A DNA stretch of 64,000 nucleotides. It comes from Sorangium sp025924095. Lineage in GTDB: Bacteria > Myxococcota_A > Polyangia > Polyangiales > Polyangiaceae. The translations under genes and the position numbers were made by a program. Where the stretch lies: assembly GCF_051521505.1 (NCBI RefSeq), contig NZ_CP150356.1:2976001-3040000 (forward strand). The letters are read 5' to 3'. A model generated the notes under the pieces. That model saw nothing but the letters and a program-made list of their open reading frames with translations, ran no database searches and was not told where the DNA came from. Every line of letters starts with the position of its first letter. The stretch's first letter is position 1. Shown here one piece after another: positions 7,781-15,465 of the stretch.

Positions 7781-8326
7781 TCAGCGGTGCGCTCTCAGGC
7801 AGCCCAGCTCGTAAAGCCCCATCCACCCGACCTCCGGGTCGGTGCAGGCGCCCTCCCTGAGCTGCGCGACGAAGTCCTCGATCGGCTTCTCGATCACGTC
7901 GATGAACTCGGTCTCATCGAGCGCCTGCTCCCCCTGACGCACGCACTCCACGGCCAGGAACGCGTGTCGTTCGATGGTCGAGTAGGCGCACTCGAGCGGG
8001 CGTCCGAGCGGCAGGAGCCGTCCGGCGACATACCCCGTCTCCTCGAGCAGCTCGCGCGCCGCCGCGTCCTCCGGGGTCTCGCCCGGCTCGACGCCGCCGC
8101 CGGGGAGCTCGTCGAGGATCCTGTCGGGCCCGGGCCTGTACTGGCGCGCCAGGATCACCCGCTTCTCGCGGGAGAGGGCGAGGACGCAGACGACGCGCCC
8201 CTCCTTCTTCAGCGAGAACGTGCGGATCTGCCCGTCCGGGAGCTCGAAGGTGACATCCTCGATCCGCCGCCACGGCGAGTGCTGGGTCACGCGCCGCTCC
8301 ACTGCTTTCCACCGCACGACCGTCAT
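7781..8326 (-). CDS. Nudix hydrolase, ADP-ribose pyrophosphatase type
   Basis: 181 residues from ATG 8326, which has GAGGTGG just upstream; a longer frame to 8410 lacks support. The Nudix box is intact: GGVEPGETPEDAAARELLEETG contains Gly-x5-Glu, Arg-Glu and Glu-Glu-x-Gly in the right spacing (shown here as a 22-position span near residues 90-111, key residues only GGVEPGE, REL, EETG). The flanks VVCVLALSREKRVILARQYRPGP and the domain order resemble ADP-ribose diphosphatases, which cleave ADP-ribose to AMP and ribose 5-phosphate. It lies 124 bp after the vWA gene in the same direction and is probably the last gene of the NrtR-linked operon. That context favours an NAD-turnover substrate. Substrate choice is inference. 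Confidence 0.82.
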   Translation of the reverse strand: MTVVRWKAVERRVTQHSPWRRIEDVTFELPDGQIRTFSLKKEGRVVCVLALSREKRVILARQYRPGPDRILDELPGGGVEPGETPEDAAARELLEETGYVAGRLLPLGRPLECAYSTIERHAFLAVECVRQGEQALDETEFIDVIEKPIEDFVAQLREGACTDPEVGWMGLYELGCLRAHR

Positions 8327-8450
8327 CGGAGACCACCTCGGATCGGAGCCCGGAGCGCTCCGGCGCCGCCGCGAGGAGGGGAGGCGCGCGGAGGGCCGCA
8401 GGGCGAGCACGGCTACCAGGCGTCACCGCGGACAGCAAGGGGAGGGGGAG

Positions 8451-9269
8451 TCATCCTCCGAAGCCGCCGGCGGCCGCCTTGGAGAACGACGCGCCGCCCT
8501 GGCTGGCGCGCACCGCCGACTGGGAGAACAGCGCGAACGCCTTGCGGATGTCGGCCGCGTCGCTCTTCGGCGTCAGGATCCAGCGGTCCTCGATGCCCAT
8601 GTCGCGGAAGACGGCGCGGAAGTCGGTGTTCCCGTCGTCGATGCCGATCGCCGCCACGATGTGGGCCTCGGCCCGGCGCATGTCGCGGACGAGCGCGCAC
8701 ACGTCCTTGGCCTTGGCCCACGTCGAGCCCGCGTCGGCGCCGTCCGAGATGATCAGCGTGACGGTGCGCGCCGGGACGCCGCTCAGCGCGAACTCCTGCG
8801 CCTTCGCGATCACCGTTCCGAGGAGCACCACCGTCTGGTCGTAGAGCGGCGTGCCGAGCATGGGGTCGTAGTTCTTCGTATCCATCTTCAACGCCTGGGC
8901 GATCGGGCAATACGGATACAGCACCTCTCCGTTCAGGTAGCGGTTGTGCGCCAGGATGGAGTCGCGCTGCTTGGAGTCGGCCAGGGCGCCCACAACGAGG
9001 TTGTGCCCGTCGCGCACCGCCCGGGCGTTGCCGGCGAACTTGATGGAACCCGAGTCGTCGGGCATCACCGTGACCAGCACCACCTCCGACGACGCGACGT
9101 CGTCCACCTGCACGCCGAAGCCGGCCTGGATCTGGGCGCCCAGGTCGGTGATGTGCAGCGCCTGCATCGCCTCGGGCGAGAGCGCTCCCTCGTCCCGCGC
9201 GGCCTCGAACAGCTGCTCGATGTCGAGCGAGCCGCCGCCATTCATCGTCTTCCCGTTGTCCTTGCTCAT
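8451..9269 (-). CDS. von Willebrand factor A domain protein of the kinase/phosphatase operon
   Basis: 272 residues, no signal peptide or membrane segment. The vWA domain carries a metal-ion-dependent adhesion site, Asp71-x-Ser73-x-Ser75 in PDDSGSI. Later come a Thr-containing loop (MLGTPLYDQ) and the central strand TVTLIISDGADAG, whose Asp completes the site. The N-terminal 60 residues look like a helical pre-domain, and the Gly/Ser-rich C terminus is flexible. vWA proteins paired with a PP2C phosphatase and a protein kinase form the TerY-P-type triads described for stress and metal-response systems; this protein is longer than TerY and not an obvious orthologue. Start has GGATC upstream. Lies 69 bp after the nicotinamidase-like gene. 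Confidence 0.82.
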   Translation of the reverse strand: MSKDNGKTMNGGGSLDIEQLFEAARDEGALSPEAMQALHITDLGAQIQAGFGVQVDDVASSEVVLVTVMPDDSGSIKFAGNARAVRDGHNLVVGALADSKQRDSILAHNRYLNGEVLYPYCPIAQALKMDTKNYDPMLGTPLYDQTVVLLGTVIAKAQEFALSGVPARTVTLIISDGADAGSTWAKAKDVCALVRDMRRAEAHIVAAIGIDDGNTDFRAVFRDMGIEDRWILTPKSDAADIRKAFALFSQSAVRASQGGASFSKAAAGGFGG

Positions 9270-9338
9270 GGTATCGGATCCTCCAGGGTCATGCGTTCCA
9301 GCGCGCGAAGCCGGGGCGGCCGGCCAGGCCGCGCGGCG

Positions 9339-10385
9339 CTAGACGAGCCAGCGCGCGACCGGGTCGGTGCTCTTCACGAGGTTCATGCCGGCGGCGGCGA
9401 ACCGGCTCAGGGCCTTGTCCGCCTCGGCGGTGAAGTCGGCCACGAATCCCCCCTTGCCGTCGGGCACGGTGACCGGCGACATGCAGTCGGTCATCACGTA
9501 GATCTTCTTCGCGAGCGCGCGGTCGGTCAGCGCGACCTCGGTCAAGATGTCCTCGATCGAGCTGCGCACGCAGTGGCTCGAGGCCTGGCCGGCGATGATC
9601 ACCGCGTCCGCGTGGAGCAGCGTCTTCAGGAAGAGCGTGCTCCGCTGCGCCAGCGGCTGGCCGTCGTGGCGCGTCAGCACCTCGGGCTGCATCACCGAGT
9701 AGTTCTCGGTGAGCGGGTTGCCGCCCTTGACCTCGACCCACGACTGCACCCCGCGCGCGAACGCGTGGAACATCCGCGCCTCGTGCACGACCCCCGCGAG
9801 CGCGTGGCCGTCGCTCCCGAGGATGCAGTGCGGCGGCCACAGGTAGAGCCTGTATTTGCCCGCCTTCTCGAGCTCCTCGCAGTAGTACCGGACCTGCTTC
9901 ATCAGCCACGGATAGTTGCCGCCGCAGAGCCACTTCGCCACGGCCGGGTTCGGCCGCACCTCCCCCGCGTCGATCTGCGCCGTGGTGATCTCGCGGTACG
10001 CGCTGAGCGGCCGGTCCTCGCGATCCACCCAGAACGACGGGAAGAAGATCTGGTAAGCAAAATGGGTGTCCATGGTGACCGTCATGTTCGTGATGGACGC
10101 GAGGTTCCTGTAGATGAACTCGGCGATGCGGCGGCTGTCGTCGACCGCGCCCGTGCCGCTCCTGCCGGCGACGTACAGCGAGCCCTGCGGGAAGCAGAAG
10201 TCCTTCTGAACATCGATGAGCAGGAGGTGGATGTTCTGCGCGTCCGCGGCCGACGGCTTCATGCCGTGCGCCTTCCGCCACGCGGTGGCGGCGCCGTGGA
10301 GCGCCGTCTCGTCGGGGTGGTAGCCCCACCGCTCGGCGTTCCTCGGATCGTAGAAGGTGGGCAGCGGGAGCTCGGTCGTTTTCAT
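9339..10385 (-). CDS. Isochorismatase-fold amidohydrolase, nicotinamidase-like
   Basis: 348 residues, longer than PncA (about 210) through an N-terminal extension and an internal insert. The cysteine hydrolase triad is visible: Asp58 in LLIDVQKDF, Lys220 in VEVKGGN and Cys272 in GQASSHCV. A metal-site pair appears in TMDTH (Asp106, His108), and WPPHCILGSDGHAL resembles the WPxHCxxGTxGA segment of nicotinamidases. The likely reaction is amide hydrolysis, nicotinamide to nicotinate or a close analogue. The ATG is preceded by GGAGAG. It sits between the kinase and vWA genes, an unusual place for a salvage enzyme, and the operon carries an NrtR-type operator. Fold is firm; substrate is inferred. 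Confidence 0.85.
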   Translation of the reverse strand: MKTTELPLPTFYDPRNAERWGYHPDETALHGAATAWRKAHGMKPSAADAQNIHLLLIDVQKDFCFPQGSLYVAGRSGTGAVDDSRRIAEFIYRNLASITNMTVTMDTHFAYQIFFPSFWVDREDRPLSAYREITTAQIDAGEVRPNPAVAKWLCGGNYPWLMKQVRYYCEELEKAGKYRLYLWPPHCILGSDGHALAGVVHEARMFHAFARGVQSWVEVKGGNPLTENYSVMQPEVLTRHDGQPLAQRSTLFLKTLLHADAVIIAGQASSHCVRSSIEDILTEVALTDRALAKKIYVMTDCMSPVTVPDGKGGFVADFTAEADKALSRFAAAGMNLVKSTDPVARWLV

Positions 10386-10445
10386 GATCTCTCTCTCTCC
10401 TCTCAGGCGGCCCGCGAGCGCGGGCCGATCAGCTCAGCCATGGAT

Positions 10446-12371
10446 TCACGCGATGCGAAGCAAGGTGATCGACTGCGCGTCGACGACGAACAGGCCCTCG
10501 GGCCCGACGAGCAGCCGGGAAGCCTGCGTGACGAACGGCTCGGTGCCGGGGAACTGCCGCGTCTCCACGAGCGCTCCCCCTCGGACCTCGACGCGGACGA
10601 CGCCGCTGTCGGTGGCCGAGAGCAGGAACCCCGACGCCGCGCACTTGCCGGTGAGCGCACCGAGCCACGAGCCGCCTTCCCCCTCGCCGTCGGCCATCGC
10701 CTCGACCGCGCCGTCCTCGCCGACGACGAGGCACCGGTGCACCGTCCGGCCGGCCTGCTCGGCCGCGAGGAAGAGCCAGGCGCGCCCGCGGCCGGCGCGG
10801 GACGCCGCGCCCGGGCCCGCGTCGAACACGCACGTGGCCGAGGTGAGCTTGCCGCCGGGGAAAGGCAGCTTGACCGTGTCCTTGAGGCCCGGCCGCTCGG
10901 CGTCGAACACGAACGCGATCGAGACGTTCCCGGCGCGGTAGAAGCCGAGCCCGAAGCGGGGACCGACCCAGAACACGGTTTGCCCGGCGAGGACATCGCC
11001 CATCGGGACGGCGTCCGCCTCGCCCGACAGCGCGGCGGCGCCCGGCCTGCCGCTGCGCAGGAGCTGGCCGCCGCGCGTCCAGTAGCGGGCGCGCTCGCCC
11101 ACGTCGAAGATGGGCCTCGTCCCGAGGCAGTCCACCTGGATCCGCTCGGGCGCCGCGTCCGGCGAGAGCACAACGAGCTCGCCGCCCCGGCCGATCAGCG
11201 TCGCCCTCCCGTGCACCGCGAACCGCATCGCGGGGTGAGGCGCGCCGGACATCACGAGCGATCCGTCCTCCCGCAGGAAACGCCCGCCCTCGTTCACGAG
11301 GTAAGAGAGCCCGCCCGGCCCGACCGACGCGGCGAGGATCACCCCGCGCGTGCTCAGGATCCGCGTCGCGAGCACCTCGCCGTGGACCACGGTCGACTCC
11401 TTCACCGCGGCCGGCGCGGCGCCCGCGCAGGTCGGGCAGGCAGGGCGCGCGTGCTCGACGCCGCACGACGGGCACCTCGTCCACGCGAGCGCCTCGATCA
11501 GCCGGCGCGGGAACACGCCGCGCTGGTCCTGGACGAAGACGCGGTACAGCGCGTCCAGGAGGTCGTCCGGCAGGACGCGGTAGGGGATCGCCGGCTTCGG
11601 ATACCGCACCTCGCGGTCGAACACGGTGATGCGGCGGAGCGGCCTCGCGCACTCGGGCACGCGCGCCGACGCGGACCGCGGCCGGAAGACGCCGCCATAG
11701 GGCCCCACGCAGAGCAGGCTCTGCATGGCCATCACGGCGAACGCGTACCAGTCGGAGTCCGTCGAATACGGCCTCCCCAGCATCGGCCGGGGCAGGGAAG
11801 GGTCGCAGAGCAGCGGATCGACGAAGCGCTCGGTGAACACCTGACACAGGAACGGGCCGAACTGGAAGCTGTCGGCGTCGATGACGAACGCCTCGCCGCC
11901 GGCGACGAGGACGTTGAGATCGTTGAAGTCGCCGATCTCGACGCCCCGGCCGTGGATCGCCTCGACGGTCCTGTGGAGCCCCGCGAGCACCCCGGAGACC
12001 GCGGCCGACGAGAGCCCGCGGTGGCGCATCGACGGCTCGCCGTACCGCAGGAGCGGCTCCGCGCCGCGCACGAGGCGCATGGCGTAGCCCACGAGGCGCT
12101 TCCTCGCCTTGTCGGTCGCGAGCTCGACGGGCGCGATCACCTGGCCGGGCAGCGCGCCCGGAAAGGCGCGCAGCTTGTCCTGGTGGCGCTCGATTCGGTC
12201 CTGCGCCGCGCGCTGCTCGGCGTCCTGCCCGGCGTAATCCGGGTGATCGGGGGTCTTCCAGACCTTGAGCGCGCGGCCGTCGCCGAGGTCGAACACGTCC
12301 GCCTCTCCGCCCTTGCCGATCGAGGCCTTGGGGTCGAGTCGAACTCGCTTTGAACCAAGATACACGTCCAC
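10446..12371 (-). CDS. Atypical protein kinase with zinc ribbon and beta-propeller-like C terminus
   Basis: 641 residues with a GTG start at 12371 behind GGAGG. The N-terminal lobe has GKGGEADVF (19-27) and the ATP Lys36 in ALKVWK. The catalytic loop is GDFNDLNVLV, so the usual HRD is replaced, and the DFG position reads DAD in VIDADSFQFG. A zinc ribbon follows around residues 295-315 (CPSCGVEH and CPTCAG). The remaining 320 residues are beta-rich repeats that could form a propeller-like sensor. Kinases of this class occur with PP2C and vWA partners in Ter-related stress modules. Here the PP2C gene is 67 bp upstream and the amidase 60 bp downstream. Probably an active Ser/Thr kinase despite the substitutions, but this is untested. 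Confidence 0.82.
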   Translation of the reverse strand: MDVYLGSKRVRLDPKASIGKGGEADVFDLGDGRALKVWKTPDHPDYAGQDAEQRAAQDRIERHQDKLRAFPGALPGQVIAPVELATDKARKRLVGYAMRLVRGAEPLLRYGEPSMRHRGLSSAAVSGVLAGLHRTVEAIHGRGVEIGDFNDLNVLVAGGEAFVIDADSFQFGPFLCQVFTERFVDPLLCDPSLPRPMLGRPYSTDSDWYAFAVMAMQSLLCVGPYGGVFRPRSASARVPECARPLRRITVFDREVRYPKPAIPYRVLPDDLLDALYRVFVQDQRGVFPRRLIEALAWTRCPSCGVEHARPACPTCAGAAPAAVKESTVVHGEVLATRILSTRGVILAASVGPGGLSYLVNEGGRFLREDGSLVMSGAPHPAMRFAVHGRATLIGRGGELVVLSPDAAPERIQVDCLGTRPIFDVGERARYWTRGGQLLRSGRPGAAALSGEADAVPMGDVLAGQTVFWVGPRFGLGFYRAGNVSIAFVFDAERPGLKDTVKLPFPGGKLTSATCVFDAGPGAASRAGRGRAWLFLAAEQAGRTVHRCLVVGEDGAVEAMADGEGEGGSWLGALTGKCAASGFLLSATDSGVVRVEVRGGALVETRQFPGTEPFVTQASRLLVGPEGLFVVDAQSITLLRIA

Positions 12372-12438
12372 CTTCGCCTCCTCTGGGCGTTCGAGAACCC
12401 GCGCTATTCCCCGTCGTGACGCCGCGCAGGGCGGCGCC

Positions 12439-13302
12439 TCAGGCGCGCGCGCTATGCGCCCTTCGCACGACGATCAGGGTCGTGTCGTCGCGCAGCAGCC
12501 CGCCCTCGCGCTCCAGCCGCTCTTCCTTCCACACAGGCCGCGTCACCGTGCGGTTGATGAGCGCGAGCCGCCTCCTCACCGCGTCCGGGTTGCCGAAGGT
12601 GCGGTCGTCCTCCCAGAACCGCGAGAGCGGGCCGACCTCGCCGCCGCCGCCCGGGAGCTGCCGGGACGACGACTCCAGGAGATCGAGCGCGCCGTCGGTG
12701 CCGAGCAGGGCAGTCCGGAGGGCGCTCGACGGGAAGGCGCGGTGCACGGTGAAGCGCGGCGCCTCGCCGCCCGGCGGGCGATCGAGCAGACCGTACGCGA
12801 GGTACGGGGGCTCGTTCCTCGGGAAGGGGCCGAGCCGCAGGAGCTCGTCGCCGAGGGCGATCAGGCCGTCGCCGAGGGAGAACGCGCACGCCGTGTCCCC
12901 GGAGATCGCGAGGCCGACCGCGGTGAAGAGGAAGTAGGTCGACACGACCTCGGCGAGGCTCCCGCCCATGGCGCCGGCCATGGCCCGGAGCGGCGCGAGG
13001 GTCCCGAGCCGCACCTCTTCCCAGGTCTCCGGCGACGCGACGTCGGCGCCCCGCCGGAGCGCGCCGAGCACCTGCTCGGTCACGAGCCGGGCCCCGAGCG
13101 CCGCGCCCACCTCGCTGCGCGCGCCGCTGCCGCAGCCGTCGCAGACCACCGCGGCAAGACAGCCGCCCTCGGCCCGGAAGGCGTAGGCGTCCTGGTTGGG
13201 CCGCCCCACCGCGAGGTGGTCGGTCCCGGTCACGGTGCCGCCGGCGATCTCGAACGGCGAACCTCCTCCCACGTCCGTCAAGAAAGCGACCTCGCGAGAC
13301 AT
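12439..13302 (-). CDS. PP2C-type protein Ser/Thr phosphatase
   Basis: 287 residues from the ATG at 13302. AGAAGGG ends 6 bases before it, whereas the same motif abuts the in-frame ATG at 13308, so 13302 is preferred. PP2C metal-binding motifs are visible: NQDAY near residue 35, VVCDGCGSG with the Asp-Gly pair, LLGTDGALD, and DDTTLIVV at the C terminus. This is the first gene of the minus-strand operon and probably reverses the phosphorylation made by the next gene's kinase. Its promoter region contains the 16-bp palindrome at 13458-13473, which is shared with the NrtR-type regulator. The start lies about 155 bases from the inferred transcription start, leaving a long leader. Confidence 0.88.
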   Translation of the reverse strand: MSREVAFLTDVGGGSPFEIAGGTVTGTDHLAVGRPNQDAYAFRAEGGCLAAVVCDGCGSGARSEVGAALGARLVTEQVLGALRRGADVASPETWEEVRLGTLAPLRAMAGAMGGSLAEVVSTYFLFTAVGLAISGDTACAFSLGDGLIALGDELLRLGPFPRNEPPYLAYGLLDRPPGGEAPRFTVHRAFPSSALRTALLGTDGALDLLESSSRQLPGGGGEVGPLSRFWEDDRTFGNPDAVRRRLALINRTVTRPVWKEERLEREGGLLRDDTTLIVVRRAHSARA

Positions 13303-13713
13303 GGACATCCCTTCTGCGCCCGGCGAGGGGGCGCTGCGGCCGGACATCGGCCCGTCTGAGCGCCACACGCGCGGCGCTCCCGGCGTCAGAGCTCCGCCAT
13401 CGGCGCCGGCCCTGGGGGCCTGAACGCGGCGAGCATCCGACTGTTCGTGTTATCTATACACTAAGCTTAGTGTTCGATGTACACCTTGTCAACCCTGGGG
13501 GGGGGCGGAATGCGCGAGGCGCAGCGCCTGGGCGCCGTGCGCGGGCGCGCGTTGAAGGGGCTGCCTTCACCCACCGCCAGCCTGCGGGGCTCCTCCTCGT
13601 CGGCGTCACGGCGCTGGTCACGATCGCCGCGGGGACGGTACCGTGGGCGCGTCGCGGCGCCGCGAGGCTGACCGATCGACGGGAGGGGTAATGATCCGCA
13701 ACCAGGAGAGCGC
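13303..13713. other. Divergent intergenic region between PP2C and YjdF-like genes
   Basis: Holds the operator-promoter at 13458-13492, a run of nine G at 13497-13505 and the AGGAGAG ribosome binding site of the gene at 13714. No coding frame is supported. A plus-strand promoter for 13714 was not recognised. Confidence 0.5.
13458..13492 (-). promoter_or_regulatory. Promoter with NrtR-type operator ahead of the PP2C/kinase/amidase operon
   Basis: The minus strand has TTGACA (13492-13487), a 17-bp spacer and TAAGCT (13469-13464). The -10 lies inside a perfect 16-bp palindrome, ACACTAAGCTTAGTGT (13458-13473). A second, weaker dyad (GTGT, seven bases, ACAC) partly overlaps it. The same design occurs at 15204-15238. 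NrtR operators in other bacteria are palindromes with related TAGTGT/ACACTA arms, so NrtR control of this operon is a direct prediction. Confidence 0.75.
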
Positions 13714-14412
13714 ATGACCACCACGACCGATCTCTCGAAGCCCGAGCCGAGCTCCGACGCGCCCCGTACGACGGCGGAGCACGTGAAGCTCCCGCTCCTC
13801 CTGCTCGCCGTCCTCACGATCATCAGTATCGCCACGGTGTGGAGCCCCGCGGCCGGACGCACGAGCTGGATGCTCGAGGTGGGCCCCGGCCTCGCCGGCG
13901 TCGCCGTCCTGATCTGCGTCTACCGGCGCTTCCCGATGTCCCACATCGTCTACTGGGGTGTCTTCCTCCACATGCTGATCCTGATCTACGGCGGCTATTA
14001 CACCTACGCGCTCACCCCGCTCGGCAGCTGGGCCAAAGAGGCCTTTGATCTGAGTCGCAACCATTACGATCGCGTCGGCCATATCGCGCTCGGCTTCTTC
14101 CCCGCGCTCACGATCCGCGAGGTGCTCCTTCGGCGGACGCCGCTCCGCCGCGGCGGCTGGCTGACCTTCCTCATCCTCTCGGTGGTCCTCGCGATCGCCG
14201 CTTTCTGGGAGCTCCTCGAGTGGTGGGTCACGCTGCTCGTCGCGTCCGACGTGGGGCAGGCCTTCCTCGGCTCGCAAGGCGACATCTGGGACGCGCAGTG
14301 GGACATGGTCCTCGCGCTGATCGGCGCGATGGTCGCGCTGCCGCTGCTCGGCGGGCTCCACGATCGCTCGATGGCGCGTGTCCCTGGGCTGACCGAAGGG
14401 GCGCCGCGTTGA
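13714..14412 (+). CDS. YjdF/DUF2238 family inner-membrane protein
   Basis: 232 residues with a hydrophilic N terminus of about 24 residues and then six or so membrane helices. The family fingerprint is clear: GGYYTYALTPLG, the motif NHYDRVGHIALGFFPAL, an arginine-rich loop after TIREVLLRR, FWELLEWW, and GSQGDIWDAQWDM near the C terminus. The conserved acidic and His residues suggest a metal-linked or enzymatic role in the membrane, but no function is established for YjdF. Start follows AGGAGAG. It is divergent from the PP2C operon and convergent with the NrtR-type regulator. Whether it belongs to the same regulon is unclear, since the shared promoter reads the other way. Confidence 0.85.
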   Translation: MTTTTDLSKPEPSSDAPRTTAEHVKLPLLLLAVLTIISIATVWSPAAGRTSWMLEVGPGLAGVAVLICVYRRFPMSHIVYWGVFLHMLILIYGGYYTYALTPLGSWAKEAFDLSRNHYDRVGHIALGFFPALTIREVLLRRTPLRRGGWLTFLILSVVLAIAAFWELLEWWVTLLVASDVGQAFLGSQGDIWDAQWDMVLALIGAMVALPLLGGLHDRSMARVPGLTEGAPR

Positions 14413-14492
14413 CCGCGGTCGGCGCTCCGCGATGAGCGCCCCCGTGCCGGCCGACGCCGCGTGGCGATCCCTTTCACGAGCACCGCACGCCC

Positions 14493-15182
14493 TCAGATCT
14501 CGAAGCTGAACCCGTCCTTCTCCAGCCGCTCGTACTTGCGCCTGTCGAACCGGTAGAGCCGCGCGGCGCGGTGGGCGACGTCCTGCTCGACCTCGTCGAG
14601 CTCCACGAGCAGCCCGGTGCCGAGCGCCTTCTTGCGGAAATTGCGCTTGTCGAGCGGGCGATCGAGGATCTTCTCGTAGAGCCGCTGGAGCTGCGACAGC
14701 GTGAACTTCGGCGGCAAGAGCTCGAACCCGACGGGCCGATACCGCACCTTGCCCTTGAGCCTCTCCAGCGCCATCGCGAAGATCTCCTCGTGATCGAAGG
14801 CGAGTCCCGGGGTGTCGTCCACCGAGAACCACGCGGCCTCGCGCGCGTCGGTCGCCGCCTTGACCCGGTGATCCCCGAGCTTGACCAGCGCGCAGTACGC
14901 CACCGAGACGACGCGCTCGCGCGGGTCGCGCCCGAGCGCGCCGAACGTGTAGAGCTGCTCCAGGAATACCCCCGAGAGCCCCGTCTCCTCCGCGAGCTCC
15001 CGCCGCGCGGCGTCGTCCAGCGCCTCGTCGACGCGCACGAAGCCGCCAGGGAGCGCCCACCTGCCGCGGAACGGCTCGAGCTCCCGCCGGATGAGCAGGA
15101 CCTTCAGATCCTCCTCATCGAGGCCGAACACGACGCAATCCACCGTCAATGCCGCTCGTGGGTGCTCGTACGCGACGGACAT
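14493..15182 (-). CDS. nrtR: NrtR-type Nudix transcriptional regulator
   Basis: 229 residues. The N-terminal Nudix domain (about 10-140) has an intact box: Gly46/Gly47, Glu53, Arg61-Glu62 and Glu65-Glu66 with Gly68. The C-terminal winged helix contains the NrtR hallmark FTLSQLQRLYE followed by LDKRNFRKK. NrtR represses NAD biosynthesis and salvage genes and is released by ADP-ribose or related ligands; some members lose hydrolytic residues, this one has not. Its promoter carries the palindrome at 15204-15219, implying autoregulation. The nearly identical site before the PP2C operon, which has a nicotinamidase-like gene and a Nudix hydrolase, suggests that operon is its target. It converges with the YjdF-like gene. 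Confidence 0.88.
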   Translation of the reverse strand: MSVAYEHPRAALTVDCVVFGLDEEDLKVLLIRRELEPFRGRWALPGGFVRVDEALDDAARRELAEETGLSGVFLEQLYTFGALGRDPRERVVSVAYCALVKLGDHRVKAATDAREAAWFSVDDTPGLAFDHEEIFAMALERLKGKVRYRPVGFELLPPKFTLSQLQRLYEKILDRPLDKRNFRKKALGTGLLVELDEVEQDVAHRAARLYRFDRRKYERLEKDGFSFEI

Positions 15183-15203
15183 CCGGACCTCCGTGGTACT
15201 TCT

Positions 15204-15238
15204 ACACGAGGCTTAGTGTGTACCTTACACCATGTCAA
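15204..15238 (-). promoter_or_regulatory. Promoter and operator of the NrtR-type regulator gene
   Basis: Minus strand: TTGACA (15238-15233), 17-bp spacer, TAAGCC (15215-15210). The overlapping dyad ACACGAGGCTTAGTGT (15204-15219) matches 14 of 16 bases of the perfect palindrome at 13458-13473. The flanks TGTCAACC and the TACACC stretch are also shared. It lies 22 bases upstream of the start codon, as expected for an autorepressor site. Confidence 0.75.
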
Positions 15239-15465
15239 CCCGCGCCGCGCAGCGCCGGCTCTGCGGCGCGGGAGGCGCGCCGGCACGGGGGAGTCCATGT
15301 GTCGATTCCCGCACCGGACATCGCGTGTGAACAGGGCAGGCGGGTTCAGCGCGCTGTGCGATGTTTCCCCCGGTGGGTTCACGAAATTCGCCGGCCACGG
15401 TCGACAAGCGCTCGACGGCCAGCGCGCGCGCGGGATAGAAAGCTCTCATGGTGGGGGAAGAGAAA

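Noticed and set aside
8220..12353. 1377-residue plus-strand frame over the kinase/amidase/vWA genes
   Set aside because: It is the antisense shadow of clearly coding minus-strand genes; composition is Arg/Pro/Ala-rich with no motif.
13497..13505. Run of nine G as a phase-variable switch
   Set aside because: It lies outside any coding frame and upstream of the -35 of the only recognised promoter; no evidence of function.
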